A stretch of 64,000 nucleotides of DNA from positions 1 through 64,000 of the forward strand of contig JAIELK010000019.1 in the NCBI GenBank assembly GCA_019753175.1, given 5' to 3'. This DNA is from Hyphomonadaceae bacterium. GTDB taxonomy: Bacteria > Pseudomonadota > Alphaproteobacteria > Caulobacterales > Aquidulcibacteraceae. The notes beneath the pieces are model-generated. The model had not been told where the DNA came from, ran no database searches, and worked only from the letters and a program-made list of their open reading frames with translations. Below are positions 44,366 to 53,361 of the stretch, one piece after another (the first letter of the stretch is position 1; each line of letters opens with the position of its first letter). A program made the position numbers and the translations under genes.

Positions 44366-45649
44366 ATGGCTGTAACAGCCCCTGCCCGCCCCAATGTCGA
44401 GTTCGTGACGCTCGGCTGCCGCCTCAACGCCTATGAGAGCGAAGCGATGCGCGCGTTGGCGAGCGAAGCGTCGCTCACCAACGCCGTCATCGTCAACACC
44501 TGCGCGGTGACGGGCGAAGCGGTGCGTCAGGCTCGCCAAGCGATTCGCCGTGCGCGCCGCGAGCGGCCGGACGCCGAGATCATCGTCACCGGCTGCGCCG
44601 CGCAAATCGATCCAGCCAGCTTCGCGGCGATGCCGGAAGTCAGCCGCGTCATCGGCAATGCGGAGAAAACACAGGCGGCAAGCTTCGCGCAGGGCGCCGA
44701 GCGGGTGCAGGTCGGCGACATTATGAGCGTGCGCGAACTGGCCCCGCACATGATCGACGCCTTCACCGAGCGCACGCGCGCCTACGTGCAGGTGCAGAAC
44801 GGTTGCGATCACCGCTGCACGTTTTGCATCATCCCTTACGGACGCGGCAATTCACGCTCCGCGCCGGCCGGCGATGTGGTGGAGCAGGTTCGCCGGCTTG
44901 CCGACAATGGCGCACCTGAAGTGGTGCTCACCGGCGTCGATCTCACCTCTTGGGGCGGCGATCTGCCCAGCGCGCCGACGCTCGGCGCGCTGGTCGCGCG
45001 TGTTTTGAAGCACGCGCCCACCCTGCCCATGCTGCGCCTTTCTTCGCTGGACGCGATCGAAATGGACGCGCAACTGTTTGAGCTGGTGACGCAACACGAG
45101 CGCGTCGCGCCTTATCTGCATCTTTCGCTACAGCACGGCGACGATCTGATCCTGAAGCGCATGAAGCGCCGCCACTTGCGCGCCGAAGCGATCGCGCTGT
45201 GCGAGCGCTTGAAAGCCGCCCGACCCGCAATCGCGCTGGGGGCCGACCTTATCGCCGGCTTTCCCACCGAAACAGAATCGCAATTCGATAACGCACTGTC
45301 GTTGATCGACGCCTGCCAGCTGTCGTTTGTGCATGCGTTCCCGTTCAGCCCGCGCGAGGGCACGCCCGCTGCGCGCATGCCGCAACTCGACCGCCGCGTG
45401 GTGAAGGCGCGGGCCGCGCGCCTGCGCGTGGCGGGCCAGACCGCTCTTCTACGACACTTGCAGCGTTGGGTCGGACGCGAAGCGGAGGCGCTGGTCGAGC
45501 GAGATGGCTTCGCCCGTTTGCCGGATTTTACCGGTGTTTCCCTTGGAGCGCCGGCATTCTCGCCAGCCAGCAACGACGCTGGCAGTTCACGTGTCCGCCT
45601 CCGCTTTACCGCCCATGACGGCGCGCATCTCATCGGCGAGCCGGCATGA
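44366..45649 (+). CDS. mtaB: tRNA t6A37 methylthiotransferase MtaB
   Basis: A 427-residue radical-SAM enzyme that adds methylthio to t6A37. The N-terminal MTTase domain has three conserved Cys (LGCRLN, NTCAV, TGCAAQ), the radical-SAM cluster is CDHRCTFC (about 149-156), and a TRAM-like C-terminal region (about 365-427) follows. The N-terminal LGCRLNAYES distinguishes MtaB from MiaB and RimO. ATG 44366 is the first start after the upstream stop. It overlaps ftsY by 4 bases. Confidence 0.94.
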   Translation: MAVTAPARPNVEFVTLGCRLNAYESEAMRALASEASLTNAVIVNTCAVTGEAVRQARQAIRRARRERPDAEIIVTGCAAQIDPASFAAMPEVSRVIGNAEKTQAASFAQGAERVQVGDIMSVRELAPHMIDAFTERTRAYVQVQNGCDHRCTFCIIPYGRGNSRSAPAGDVVEQVRRLADNGAPEVVLTGVDLTSWGGDLPSAPTLGALVARVLKHAPTLPMLRLSSLDAIEMDAQLFELVTQHERVAPYLHLSLQHGDDLILKRMKRRHLRAEAIALCERLKAARPAIALGADLIAGFPTETESQFDNALSLIDACQLSFVHAFPFSPREGTPAARMPQLDRRVVKARAARLRVAGQTALLRHLQRWVGREAEALVERDGFARLPDFTGVSLGAPAFSPASNDAGSSRVRLRFTAHDGAHLIGEPA

Positions 45650-46620
45650 TCTGGGGGCTGTTTAACAAGAACAAAAAGCCAGACGAGCAATCCCGTGAAG
45701 ACCGCGAGGACAAGCGCGGCCTCTTTGATGGTCTGCGTAAGTCCTCCTCCAAGCTCGCCGACAGCTTCACCTCGGTGTTCAGCAAGGAGAAGCTCGACGC
45801 CGACGCGATGCAGGAGCTGGAGGAAGCGCTGATCGCTTCCGACATGGGCGCGCCGTCCGCGGCGCGCATCGCCGCCGCGCTTGCCGACCGCCGCTTCAGC
45901 AAGGAGAACGCCGCTGCCGAAGCGCGCGAAGCCCTGACCGAGGAAGTCGCGCGTATCCTGAAGCCACGCGAGGCGACGCTTGATCTCACGAACGGGCCAA
46001 AGCCGCGCATTGTGCTGGTGATCGGCGTCAACGGTTCGGGCAAGACCACCACCATCGGCAAACTGGCGAGGAAACTAACCGACGCCGGCGCCAAAGTCGT
46101 GATCGGCGCCGCCGACACCTTCCGCGCCGCTGCGATCGAGCAATTGCAGGTGTGGTCAGAGCGCGCCGGGGCCTCGTTCGTCGCCTCGACGCAAGGCGCG
46201 GACGCCGCCGGCGTCGCTTACGAGACGGTGGCGCGCGCCAAAGCCGAGAACGCCGACGTCGCCTTGATCGACACCGCCGGGCGCCTGCAGAACAAGTCCG
46301 AGCTGATGGCGGAGCTCGCGAAGATCGTGCGGGTGATGCGCAAGATCGACGAGGACGCGCCGCACGAGACGCTGCTGGTGCTCGACGCTACCGTCGGCCA
46401 GAACGCGATGAGCCAGGTCGAAAGCTTCCGCTCGGTGACTGAGATTACCGGCCTCGTGATGACCAAGCTCGACGGCACCGCCAAAGGCGGTGTGCTGGTG
46501 GCGCTGGCGCAGCGCCACGCCATCCCAATCCACTTCATCGGCGTCGGCGAAAAGGCGGAAGATTTGCAGCCGTTCGAGGCAGACAGCTTCGCGCGCGCGC
46601 TGGTGGGAGTGGATGCATAG
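45646..46620 (+). CDS. ftsY: Signal recognition particle receptor FtsY
   Basis: A 324-residue SRP receptor GTPase. A short charged N-terminal region (residues 1-35; no long acidic A domain) precedes the NG domain with GVNGSGKTTTIGKLA, DTAGRLQNKSELM and TKLDGTAKGG. The ATG overlaps the mtaB stop (ATGA). Ffh and FtsY, the two partners of cotranslational targeting, bracket the same-strand translation cluster from 39.0 to 46.6 kb. Confidence 0.97.
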   Translation: MIWGLFNKNKKPDEQSREDREDKRGLFDGLRKSSSKLADSFTSVFSKEKLDADAMQELEEALIASDMGAPSAARIAAALADRRFSKENAAAEAREALTEEVARILKPREATLDLTNGPKPRIVLVIGVNGSGKTTTIGKLARKLTDAGAKVVIGAADTFRAAAIEQLQVWSERAGASFVASTQGADAAGVAYETVARAKAENADVALIDTAGRLQNKSELMAELAKIVRVMRKIDEDAPHETLLVLDATVGQNAMSQVESFRSVTEITGLVMTKLDGTAKGGVLVALAQRHAIPIHFIGVGEKAEDLQPFEADSFARALVGVDA

Positions 46621-46622
46621 AG

Positions 46623-47309
46623 GTGAGCGACCGCTTTTCGCCGGGAGCGGACGCCCGAGTCGATAATTGGCAACAAGAACCAGCCTGGTTAGGAAGTTCA
46701 ATGCGCCCAGCCACCTTGGACGGAAATTGGGATCAGGCGTTTCGCGCCAGCCCCTATTGGCTTCGCTTCGAGTTGGGTGGCGAGGCTTTGAGCAACACCG
46801 ATCAGCCTGTTCCGAGGTTCATTCAAGCGTTCCATCGAGCCCAGACCGTGGCGAACGGGCTGTTCGCGAGGTCGCCATCGCTCACCGCAATAATCGCAGT
46901 ATCACCGGGGTCGGGACGCGACTTGTTCGCGCCAGCTACCAATGCGTTCGATGCATTAAACGCCTTGGGCTTCCGCGCCGCTTCGCCTTGGTGCGAGTGG
47001 TCGGCATCGCTTGATCCGGGTGATGACGATGGTGTCCCGCTCGACTGGCGCGCCATCGAACTCAACGCACCTACGATGCGCGACACACTGCTGTGGACGT
47101 CGATTGTCTATGAGATGCCGATCTCTCCGAAGGCGCCGGTCCTGTCATGGCTGATCGACTTTGAGGCTGGCGTGACGCTGCACGTCTATGACGACAGAGG
47201 GATGGACGTGCGCGCGATACATCGCGACGCAGTTGAGCCTCTTTACCGGCGTTTCGATGCTTGGTTGCTGGACTACGACCGCCCCAGGATGACTGCCGCT
47301 TTTGAATAG
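46623..47309 (+). CDS. DUF3885-like protein
   Basis: A 228-residue soluble protein. The pattern RFELGGE...PRFIQAFHRAQTVANGLF and the end segment LHVYDDRGMDVRAIHRD resemble DUF3885, a family of unknown function sometimes found with contact-dependent toxins. GTG 46623 lies 2 bases after the ftsY stop. Base composition is less GC-rich than ftsY, suggesting a separate history. The assignment to DUF3885 is from memory of the motif and is moderately sure. Confidence 0.65.
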   Translation: MSDRFSPGADARVDNWQQEPAWLGSSMRPATLDGNWDQAFRASPYWLRFELGGEALSNTDQPVPRFIQAFHRAQTVANGLFARSPSLTAIIAVSPGSGRDLFAPATNAFDALNALGFRAASPWCEWSASLDPGDDDGVPLDWRAIELNAPTMRDTLLWTSIVYEMPISPKAPVLSWLIDFEAGVTLHVYDDRGMDVRAIHRDAVEPLYRRFDAWLLDYDRPRMTAAFE

Positions 47310-47353
47310 ACGCGCCGCCGTGGCGACCGTCCGCAATGGGACAACTCCCGCCC

Positions 47354-48235
47354 TCACCCCCTCACCCTTATCGGCAGCGGCACGTTGCAGACATTGATCC
47401 GCCCCGTCGGCTGCAGGAACCACGCTTCGCGGCGCGTGCGGCGGCTGTCGATCAGCTCACGAAAGGTGGCGCTGTCGGTGCGCAGCGCTTCGAGCGGCAC
47501 GCGCGCGCGCTCCGGCACTTCCGACGCCAACCGCAGCGAGCGGATCGGCGTGCGCTCCTGCGGGGTTTCGTAGAAGCCAAGCGGGCCCGTGCCGCGCGGC
47601 ATCACCGAGAGCAACTCCATGCCCTGCAACACGCGCCCGACCACAGTCACATTGCGGTCGAGGTGACGCGGCGCCTGGCCGATGACGACATAAAGCTCGC
47701 CGCCGTTGCCGCTGTCGGGCGCGTCGCCGCGGCCGGCGCCGACCATGCCGTAGCAGTGCGCGAGCCACGTGCGCCCGTTCTGTCCGGCGACCGGGAAGCC
47801 GTTGGCGAAGCCGACCTCGCGCGCATAGCTGTCGGGATCGCGCAGGCGCGTAACAGCAACGCCGCGGCGGGCGCGGTCGTACTCACCGGCGAGCGTGCGC
47901 TGCGCTTCGCCGAGCGGCGCCGGATCGCCCTCATCGCGGCCCCATTGCACGACGTAATTGTCCTGGCTGCGCACGATGGCCGCACCGTCGAACCAGCGCG
48001 CGGCGATGAGCGCGCGGATGTTGGCGGCGTGGTTGGGCGCGTATTCCGGCGCTAACTCAATGATCACGCGGCCAGCCGGCAGCTCCATATAGAGCGTGTT
48101 TTCGGGCGGGACCGTGCGCCAGTCCGAAGCCGGGGACTGCTCCAGAATCTCCGCCATCGAACGCGGCGGCGTCTGCGCGGCGGCCGGCGCCGCCGTCCAG
48201 GCGACGAGCGCCGCCACGATCGCAAGATATCGCAT
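47354..48235 (-). CDS. Periplasmic cyclophilin-type peptidyl-prolyl isomerase
   Basis: A 293-residue secreted protein: signal peptide (residues 1-20, AAAQT cleavage) and a cyclophilin fold (about 45-215) with RVIIELAPEYAPNHAANIRALI, the HCYGMVGAGRG strand and ELYVVIGQAPRHLDRNVTVVGRVLQGM. The catalytic Arg region is altered (FDGAAIVRSQDNYVVQWG in place of FHRVIPGFMVQGG), so activity may be reduced. The true start is the Met at 48235; the frame is open further upstream without signal-peptide logic. A C-terminal 80-residue extension ends the protein. Confidence 0.87.
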   Translation of the reverse strand: MRYLAIVAALVAWTAAPAAAQTPPRSMAEILEQSPASDWRTVPPENTLYMELPAGRVIIELAPEYAPNHAANIRALIAARWFDGAAIVRSQDNYVVQWGRDEGDPAPLGEAQRTLAGEYDRARRGVAVTRLRDPDSYAREVGFANGFPVAGQNGRTWLAHCYGMVGAGRGDAPDSGNGGELYVVIGQAPRHLDRNVTVVGRVLQGMELLSVMPRGTGPLGFYETPQERTPIRSLRLASEVPERARVPLEALRTDSATFRELIDSRRTRREAWFLQPTGRINVCNVPLPIRVRG

Positions 48236-48289
48236 CTGCACCCCCTCTGGGACTGGTCTGATCCGTGCACCGTGTCGTATCACAGGTTT

Positions 48290-48910
48290 ATGGCTGCACC
48301 ACCCTCCCGCGCCGTCCGCGCCGGCATCGGCTCGATCCTCACCGATCTCGGGCCGATCCTCGTCTTCATCGTCGCCTTCAACGTGCTGCAACGCATCGAA
48401 GCGACGAAGGACAATGCAATCTTCATCGCCACTGGATTGTTCATGGCGGCGACGGTCGCGGCGATCGCCTATTACAAGCTGAACAAAGGGAGCGTTCCAC
48501 CGGTTCTGATTATCACCGGCGTCCTGGTGCTGGCGTTCGGCGGCCTGACGATCCTGTTGCGCGATCAGACTTTCATTCAGCTGAAGCCGACGATCGTAAA
48601 TTTGTTCTATGTCGCAGCGATCCTTGGCTCGATGGCGTTTCGGCAAAACATCTGGAAGCTCTTGTTCGGCCACGCATTCGACTTGCCGGACCGCATCTGG
48701 AACATTCTGGCGCTGCGCTGGTGCGGCTTCTTCGTGTTCATGGCGCTGTTGAACGAATACATCCGGCACAATTTCTCGTTCGAGTTCTGGCTCAACACGC
48801 GGCCGCTGGTGATCTTCCCGCTGTTTTTCCTGTTCGCCGCGCTCAACACGCCGCTGGTGATGAAGCACAACCGCGAGGAAACCGAGCCAACGCCGCCGCC
48901 GGCGTCCTAA
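48290..48910 (+). CDS. yciB: Inner membrane septation protein A (YciB/IspZ family)
   Basis: A 206-residue polytopic membrane protein with five to six helices. GPILVFIVAFN, ATGLFMAATVAAIAYYKL, LRDQTFIQLKPTIVNLFYVAAILG and RWCGFFVFMALLNEYIRHNFSFEFW are family features. YciB is linked to cell-envelope synthesis and septation in enterics. ATG 48290 is preferred over GTG 48272. It is divergent from the cyclophilin gene, 54 bases apart. Confidence 0.92.
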   Translation: MAAPPSRAVRAGIGSILTDLGPILVFIVAFNVLQRIEATKDNAIFIATGLFMAATVAAIAYYKLNKGSVPPVLIITGVLVLAFGGLTILLRDQTFIQLKPTIVNLFYVAAILGSMAFRQNIWKLLFGHAFDLPDRIWNILALRWCGFFVFMALLNEYIRHNFSFEFWLNTRPLVIFPLFFLFAALNTPLVMKHNREETEPTPPPAS

Positions 48911-49018
48911 TTCCATCGGTTTTGTGACTGATTTTCGCCTCGCTGGCGAACCAACCTCTTGTGCATGATTGAAGGCGCTGCTTACGGCGCTAAGGTCCGC
49001 CCGCTTTGGGAGCGGCTG

Positions 49019-49588
49019 ATGGCTCGGTCAATGAAGGACGACGCTGAGGCCGACGGCTTCCGGCTGGGCGCTTCGCCCAGCCACCTTCTGCATCGCGCCG
49101 AGCAACTTGCGGCGGACCGCTTCGCGAGCCTCGTTGGCGACACGCTCACCCTGCGCCAGTTCGCGGTGCTGGCGGCGATCGCCGAAGCGCCCGGCTTGAG
49201 CCAAAGCGATCTGGTGCGATCAACCGGCATCGATCGCTCGACCTTGGCGGACATGGTCGGCCGCATGGAAAAGCGCGGCTGGATCGCGCGCACGGTTTCG
49301 CCGCTCGACGCGCGCGCGCACGCGGTAACTCTTGCCGCCACCGGCGCGACCTTGCTGGCCGCCGCCACCCGCCATGCGCGCGCCGCCGACGCCGCCATCC
49401 TGGACGCGCTGCCGCGCACCAAGCGGCGGACCTTCCTCAACATCCTCACGAAGCTCGCGAAGTTTGCCGACGAGAGCGCCGCGCGGGCCGAGCGCGAGGC
49501 GCGGCGTACAGCCAAACGCGAAGCGCGCGCTAAACTGGCCATGAAGAAGAAAACGAAACGCGGAGACGCGCGTAAACCGAGCGCTTAG
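49019..49588 (+). CDS. MarR-family transcriptional regulator with basic tail
   Basis: A 189-residue winged-helix regulator. The DNA-binding part (about 45-125) contains LTLRQFAVLAAIAEAPGLSQSDLVRSTGIDRSTLADMVGRMEKRGW (in parts) and the wing TVSPLDARAHAVTLA. The last 35 residues are an Arg/Lys-rich helix (EARRTAKREARAKLAMKKK) unusual for MarR. ATG 49019 follows GGGAG at six bases; upstream starts exist at 48959 and 48965. It converges on ccmG with a 4-base overlap. Ligand and targets unknown. Confidence 0.85.
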   Translation: MARSMKDDAEADGFRLGASPSHLLHRAEQLAADRFASLVGDTLTLRQFAVLAAIAEAPGLSQSDLVRSTGIDRSTLADMVGRMEKRGWIARTVSPLDARAHAVTLAATGATLLAAATRHARAADAAILDALPRTKRRTFLNILTKLAKFADESAARAEREARRTAKREARAKLAMKKKTKRGDARKPSA

Positions 49589-50109
49589 CGCGGCTCCAGC
49601 GCCGGCAAAATCGTGCGCTCGACCACGTCAGGCGTGAGCGGCCCGCGATGCACGGCGCGGATGACGCCGTCACGATCCACGACGAATGTCTCGGGCGCAC
49701 CCGTGACGCCGAGTTCCAGACCAAGCCGTCCGTCAGGGTCCATACCGACCACCGCAAACGGATCGCCCAGTTCGTCGAGGAAACGTTGCGTGTCTTCAGC
49801 CTCGTCTTTGTATGCCACGCCGACAATCGCGACGCCGCGCTCCTCCAACGCCATCAGCACTGGATGCTCGGCGCGGCAGGGCGTGCACCACGAGGCGAAG
49901 ATGTTAATGATGTACGGGCGGCCCCGCATGGCGTCGCTGGTCACGAGATCGCCACCGCCAAGCCGCGTCACTGCATAGGTCGGCGCCGGCCTGTCGACCA
50001 TGCCGCTGGCGAAGCTTTCGCGTTCGCCGCCGCGCAGCAGCAGGAATGCGGAAACCGCCACCAAAGCCGCGAGCGCGATCAACGGCAAAAAGGCGAGCAC
50101 ACGCTTCAT
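49585..50109 (-). CDS. ccmG: Cytochrome c biogenesis thioredoxin CcmG/DsbE
   Basis: A 174-residue membrane-tethered thioredoxin. One N-terminal helix (5-25), then a periplasmic Trx fold with the redox site WCTPC (Cys75, Cys78) and the CcmG-type acidic stretch VAYKDEAEDTQRFL and cis-Pro region GVTGAPETFVVD. It reduces apocytochrome c heme-binding cysteines. The start overlaps ccmD (ATGA). Confidence 0.94.
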   Translation of the reverse strand: MKRVLAFLPLIALAALVAVSAFLLLRGGERESFASGMVDRPAPTYAVTRLGGGDLVTSDAMRGRPYIINIFASWCTPCRAEHPVLMALEERGVAIVGVAYKDEAEDTQRFLDELGDPFAVVGMDPDGRLGLELGVTGAPETFVVDRDGVIRAVHRGPLTPDVVERTILPALEPR

Positions 50110-50240
50110 GGCCGCTCCAGCTTCTGCGCTTCGCGCGCCCAATGCCGCGCACTGCGGAGCACGATAACAGTCAGAGCGACCAGCGCCACACCGGCAATCG
50201 CGTAAGACGCGAGCACGTAGGGCCAGCCGCCTTCGATCAT
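50106..50240 (-). CDS. ccmD: Heme exporter small subunit CcmD
   Basis: A 44-residue single-pass protein: MIEGGWPYVLASYAIAGVAL then a helix to about residue 28 and the basic tail RSARHWAREAQKL. It links CcmABC to CcmE. Too short for many gene finders. It overlaps ccmC by 4 bases upstream and ccmG by 4 bases downstream. Confidence 0.88.
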   Translation of the reverse strand: MIEGGWPYVLASYAIAGVALVALTVIVLRSARHWAREAQKLERP

Positions 50241-50959
50241 GTCGCGCCGGCCCGCAGGCGCGCGCTCTCGACGCGGCGGCGCAAGATTGCGCTGCGCATG
50301 TTGAGCATGAGCAGCCCCACGAACAACGAGAGGAACGCGCCTGCCATGGTGAAGAGCGGGCCCATCATACTCGCATGAATGGCCGAGCCCTCGGCGCGCA
50401 AGATCGAAGCGGGCTGGTGCAGGGTGCTCCACCAATCGACCGAGAATTTGATGATCGGCAAGTTGATCAGACCGACGAGGCAGAGGATGGCGGCCAGGCG
50501 TGCGGCGCGGTCTTCGTCGTCGATCGCGTTCCAGAGCGCGATATAGCCGAGATAGATCACGAACAGCGCCAGCATCGAGGTGAGCCGCCCGTCCCACTCC
50601 CACCAGGTGCCCCAGGTCGGCGCTCCCCACAACGACCCGGTCACCAGACAGAGGCCGGCGAAGGTCGCGCCGATCGGCGCCGCCGCGCGCGCGGCGACAT
50701 CGGCCAGCACATGGCGCCAAACCAAACCAATGAAACTCGCCGCGCCCATGAACGCATAGACGCCCATCGACCACCAAGCGGCCGGCACATGCAGGTACAT
50801 GATGCGCACGGTCTCGCCCTGCTGGTAATCGGCCGGCGAGTAGATGAGCGCCCAAGGCAGCCCGATCGCAAACAGCAGCGCGGCCAGCGCCAGCGCCGTC
50901 GGCGCCGCCCAGGCCGACAGGGCCATGAAGCGCTGCGGGTTTGCGAAAGTGCTCAGCAT
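50237..50959 (-). CDS. ccmC: Heme handling protein CcmC
   Basis: A 240-residue six-helix membrane protein of the heme-handling family. The periplasmic tryptophan-rich WWD motif is GTWWEWDGRLTS, flanked by conserved His residues (YLHVPAAWW and TLHQPASI) that hold heme for transfer to CcmE. It starts 47 bases after ccmB and overlaps ccmD by 4 bases. Confidence 0.95.
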   Translation of the reverse strand: MLSTFANPQRFMALSAWAAPTALALAALLFAIGLPWALIYSPADYQQGETVRIMYLHVPAAWWSMGVYAFMGAASFIGLVWRHVLADVAARAAAPIGATFAGLCLVTGSLWGAPTWGTWWEWDGRLTSMLALFVIYLGYIALWNAIDDEDRAARLAAILCLVGLINLPIIKFSVDWWSTLHQPASILRAEGSAIHASMMGPLFTMAGAFLSLFVGLLMLNMRSAILRRRVESARLRAGAT

Positions 50960-51006
50960 CGAAGCGCTCAGATATCAGCTGTCGGCGGACTTGCCATTGT
51001 GTCCAA

Positions 51007-51657
51007 TCACTCCGCCTGGAGACGCAACGCCGCAGCCGCGGCGATCGGGCCAAGGGCGGCGGCGCCCAAGGCGCATCCGGCCAGAATCGAAATCGCCGCC
51101 CCCACGTCCTCTCCCGAGGCGGCGGCGGCGCCGAAGATGATCGGCGGCGCGAAGAAGGGGAGCACGATCAGCGCAATCAGCACCCCGCCACGCCGCACGC
51201 CAGCGGTTACGGCGGCCCCGACGAGTCCCACGCCGATGAAGGCGGCTCCACCCAGCGCAAGGCTCGCCACGATCGTGGGCACGCGCTCGATCGGCGCCTG
51301 CAATGCGATTGCCGCGGGCGCCCCCGCCAGCGCGAGCGGCAGCGCCACCACGCACCAGAGTGCTGCACCCTTGGCCAGAACCAGCAGTTCCAGCGGCGCG
51401 GACGACAGCAGCATCTGATCGAGCGAGCCGTCTTCCAGATCGGCCTGGAACAAGCGTTCGAGCGTCGCCAGGATCGCCAGCGCGGCGGCGATCCAAACCA
51501 GTGGCGGACCGGCTGCTTCGAGGAGCGCGCGCTCAGGGCCCATCGCCAACGGCACCAGCATGGTGGCGCCCAGGAAATAGCCGAGCGGCGCCAGCGCGCC
51601 GCCGCCCGCCCACATCAACCCAAGCTCGCGCTTGAAGGTGGCGGCGAACGCGCTCAT
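51007..51657 (-). CDS. ccmB: Heme exporter permease CcmB
   Basis: A 216-residue six-helix ABC permease subunit. ERLFQADLEDGSLDQMLLSSAPLELLVLAK (in parts) is the family signature between helices 2 and 3, and VLPFFAPPIIFG lies in helix 5. It partners with CcmA and CcmC to release holo-CcmE. It overlaps ccmA by 4 bases (ATGA). Confidence 0.95.
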   Translation of the reverse strand: MSAFAATFKRELGLMWAGGGALAPLGYFLGATMLVPLAMGPERALLEAAGPPLVWIAAALAILATLERLFQADLEDGSLDQMLLSSAPLELLVLAKGAALWCVVALPLALAGAPAAIALQAPIERVPTIVASLALGGAAFIGVGLVGAAVTAGVRRGGVLIALIVLPFFAPPIIFGAAAASGEDVGAAISILAGCALGAAALGPIAAAAALRLQAE

Positions 51658-52271
51658 GCGCCTAGCCTCAGCGAGAATGTTGGCGCCGGACCCAGCGGCT
51701 CATGCACCGCCGCCAGCGTAACGCCACCGGCTGCGCAATGCGCTTCGATGGCGGTCGCGAGCACCTCGCGGCCTTGCGTGTCGAGCCCGGCAGCTGGTTC
51801 ATCGAGCAGCCACACAGGGCGCGGCGCGATCAGCAAACGCGCCAGCGCCAGCCGCCGCGCCTGCCCTTGGCTCAACACGCGCGCGGGCAATTCCTCTTGT
51901 CGGGTGAGACCGACGCGCTCGACGACCTGCGCCGCATCCGCCGCAGACCCAAACAGCCCGGCCCAATAGCGGATGTGCTCGGCCACCGTGGCGGCGCCTT
52001 TCAGCGCGTTGAGATGCCCGACATAGTGCAGCGCGAGCGCCGGCTCCAAAGCGCCGTCGAACGCGATGCGCCCTGCGCGCGGTCGCACGAAGCCGGCGAG
52101 CGCGCGCAGGAGCGTGGTTTTGCCAGAACCATTGCCGCCGCGGATTTCGCCGAAAGCGCCCGGACGGGCTTCGAAGCTCAGAGCCTCAATCAACAGCCGT
52201 TCGCCGCGCGCCAGGGTCAGCCCCTCGACCCGCACCGCGATCGATTCCGAAAATGCATGGCCCGCGCCCAT
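51654..52271 (-). CDS. ccmA: Heme exporter ATP-binding protein CcmA
   Basis: A 205-residue ABC ATPase with Walker A GGNGSGKTT, a signature LSQGQARRLALARLL, Walker B VWLLDEP and switch His (AAVHE). First gene of ccmABCDG, each overlapping or closely following the last except for 49 bases before ccmC. ccmE, ccmF and ccmH are not in the window. It is divergent from the DUF4349 lipoprotein gene. Confidence 0.95.
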   Translation of the reverse strand: MGAGHAFSESIAVRVEGLTLARGERLLIEALSFEARPGAFGEIRGGNGSGKTTLLRALAGFVRPRAGRIAFDGALEPALALHYVGHLNALKGAATVAEHIRYWAGLFGSAADAAQVVERVGLTRQEELPARVLSQGQARRLALARLLIAPRPVWLLDEPAAGLDTQGREVLATAIEAHCAAGGVTLAAVHEPLGPAPTFSLRLGA

Positions 52272-52331
52272 AATGCGGCCTAGGTTCTATTGAGGGTCGG
52301 CGTCAGCGCCAAGAGCGTTGGGAGAAGAGAG

Positions 52332-53279
52332 ATGCGCAGTCTTTTCGCGGTTGCCGCGCTCGCGGTGATGCTAGCGGCATGCGGCCAAGACTCACAGGTC
52401 GCCACCGAGGAAGCGCCAGCGGCGATGATGGACGAGATGGGGGTCGTCGCGCCGATGGAGGCCGGGGAAAGCGCGCGCAGCCAAGCGGCCGATCAACCAG
52501 CGCAAGCCAGCGGCGGCGGTGCGCCAGCACAACCCTCTGCGCCAACCCCCGTCCTCTACCTCGCCTATTCCTATGCCATCGGCTTCGAGCTCCCAAGTCA
52601 GAACCTGATCGGCGTTATGGATTCCCATATCGAGGCCTGCCAGGCCGCGGGCCCGCGCCAGTGCCAGCTGATCGGCTCCAACCGCTCCGGTGATCCGGAA
52701 AGCTACCTCGAAGGCTATGTCTCGCTGCGGGGCGAGCCCGGCTGGCTGCGGACCTTCAGGGCCAATATGGAAGCGCAAGCCGACGCTGCCGGCGGTCGGA
52801 TCGTTTCGCAAACGACCAATAGCGAAGACCTGACCCGCGCCATCGTCGACACCGAAGCGCGCCTGCGGGCGCAAACCGCACTGCGCGACCGGCTGCAGCG
52901 TCTGCTGGAGAGCCGTCCTGGCCGGCTCGCCGATCTGCTTGAAGTGGAACGCGAACTGGCGCGCGTCCAGGCCGACATCGACGCGGTGCAATCGAACCTC
53001 GCGGTCATGCGCACACGGGTGTCGATGTCCGAACTCAACCTTTCCTACCGCTCGGTCCCGCGATCGGTCGGCAGCGACACGTTCGAGCCGCTGCGCGACG
53101 CGCTCGCCAACTTCCTCCGCGTCGTGGTGATTGGCTTCGCCGCGATCATCACCATCGTCGCTGGGCTGCTGCCGTTCGCCATCGTGCTGATCCCGATCGT
53201 GTGGGGCTTGCTGCGCTGGCGCAAGGCGCGCGGCGGGCGCTTCTTTGGGCCGCGGGAGGCAACGCCAAGATCGGAGTGA
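52332..53279 (+). CDS. DUF4349 lipoprotein
   Basis: A 315-residue protein: lipoprotein signal with LAACG (Cys about 17), a Pro/Ala/Gln-rich linker, a DUF4349 domain (about 75-260) with a coiled coil (LRDRLQRLLESRPGRLADLLEVERELARVQADID, in parts) and a C-terminal transmembrane helix (about 265-295) with a basic cytosolic tail. The lipid anchor plus the C-terminal helix place the coiled coil in the periplasm, attached at both ends. Role unknown; the family is widespread. Confidence 0.85.
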   Translation: MRSLFAVAALAVMLAACGQDSQVATEEAPAAMMDEMGVVAPMEAGESARSQAADQPAQASGGGAPAQPSAPTPVLYLAYSYAIGFELPSQNLIGVMDSHIEACQAAGPRQCQLIGSNRSGDPESYLEGYVSLRGEPGWLRTFRANMEAQADAAGGRIVSQTTNSEDLTRAIVDTEARLRAQTALRDRLQRLLESRPGRLADLLEVERELARVQADIDAVQSNLAVMRTRVSMSELNLSYRSVPRSVGSDTFEPLRDALANFLRVVVIGFAAIITIVAGLLPFAIVLIPIVWGLLRWRKARGGRFFGPREATPRSE

Positions 53280-53361
53280 AAGCGCGGAGCGCGCGTTGGC
53301 GGACGCGTGCATTGGCCCGGAGCTTTGCCCACTCGGATATTCCGAGGTAGGAAAGCCCATC

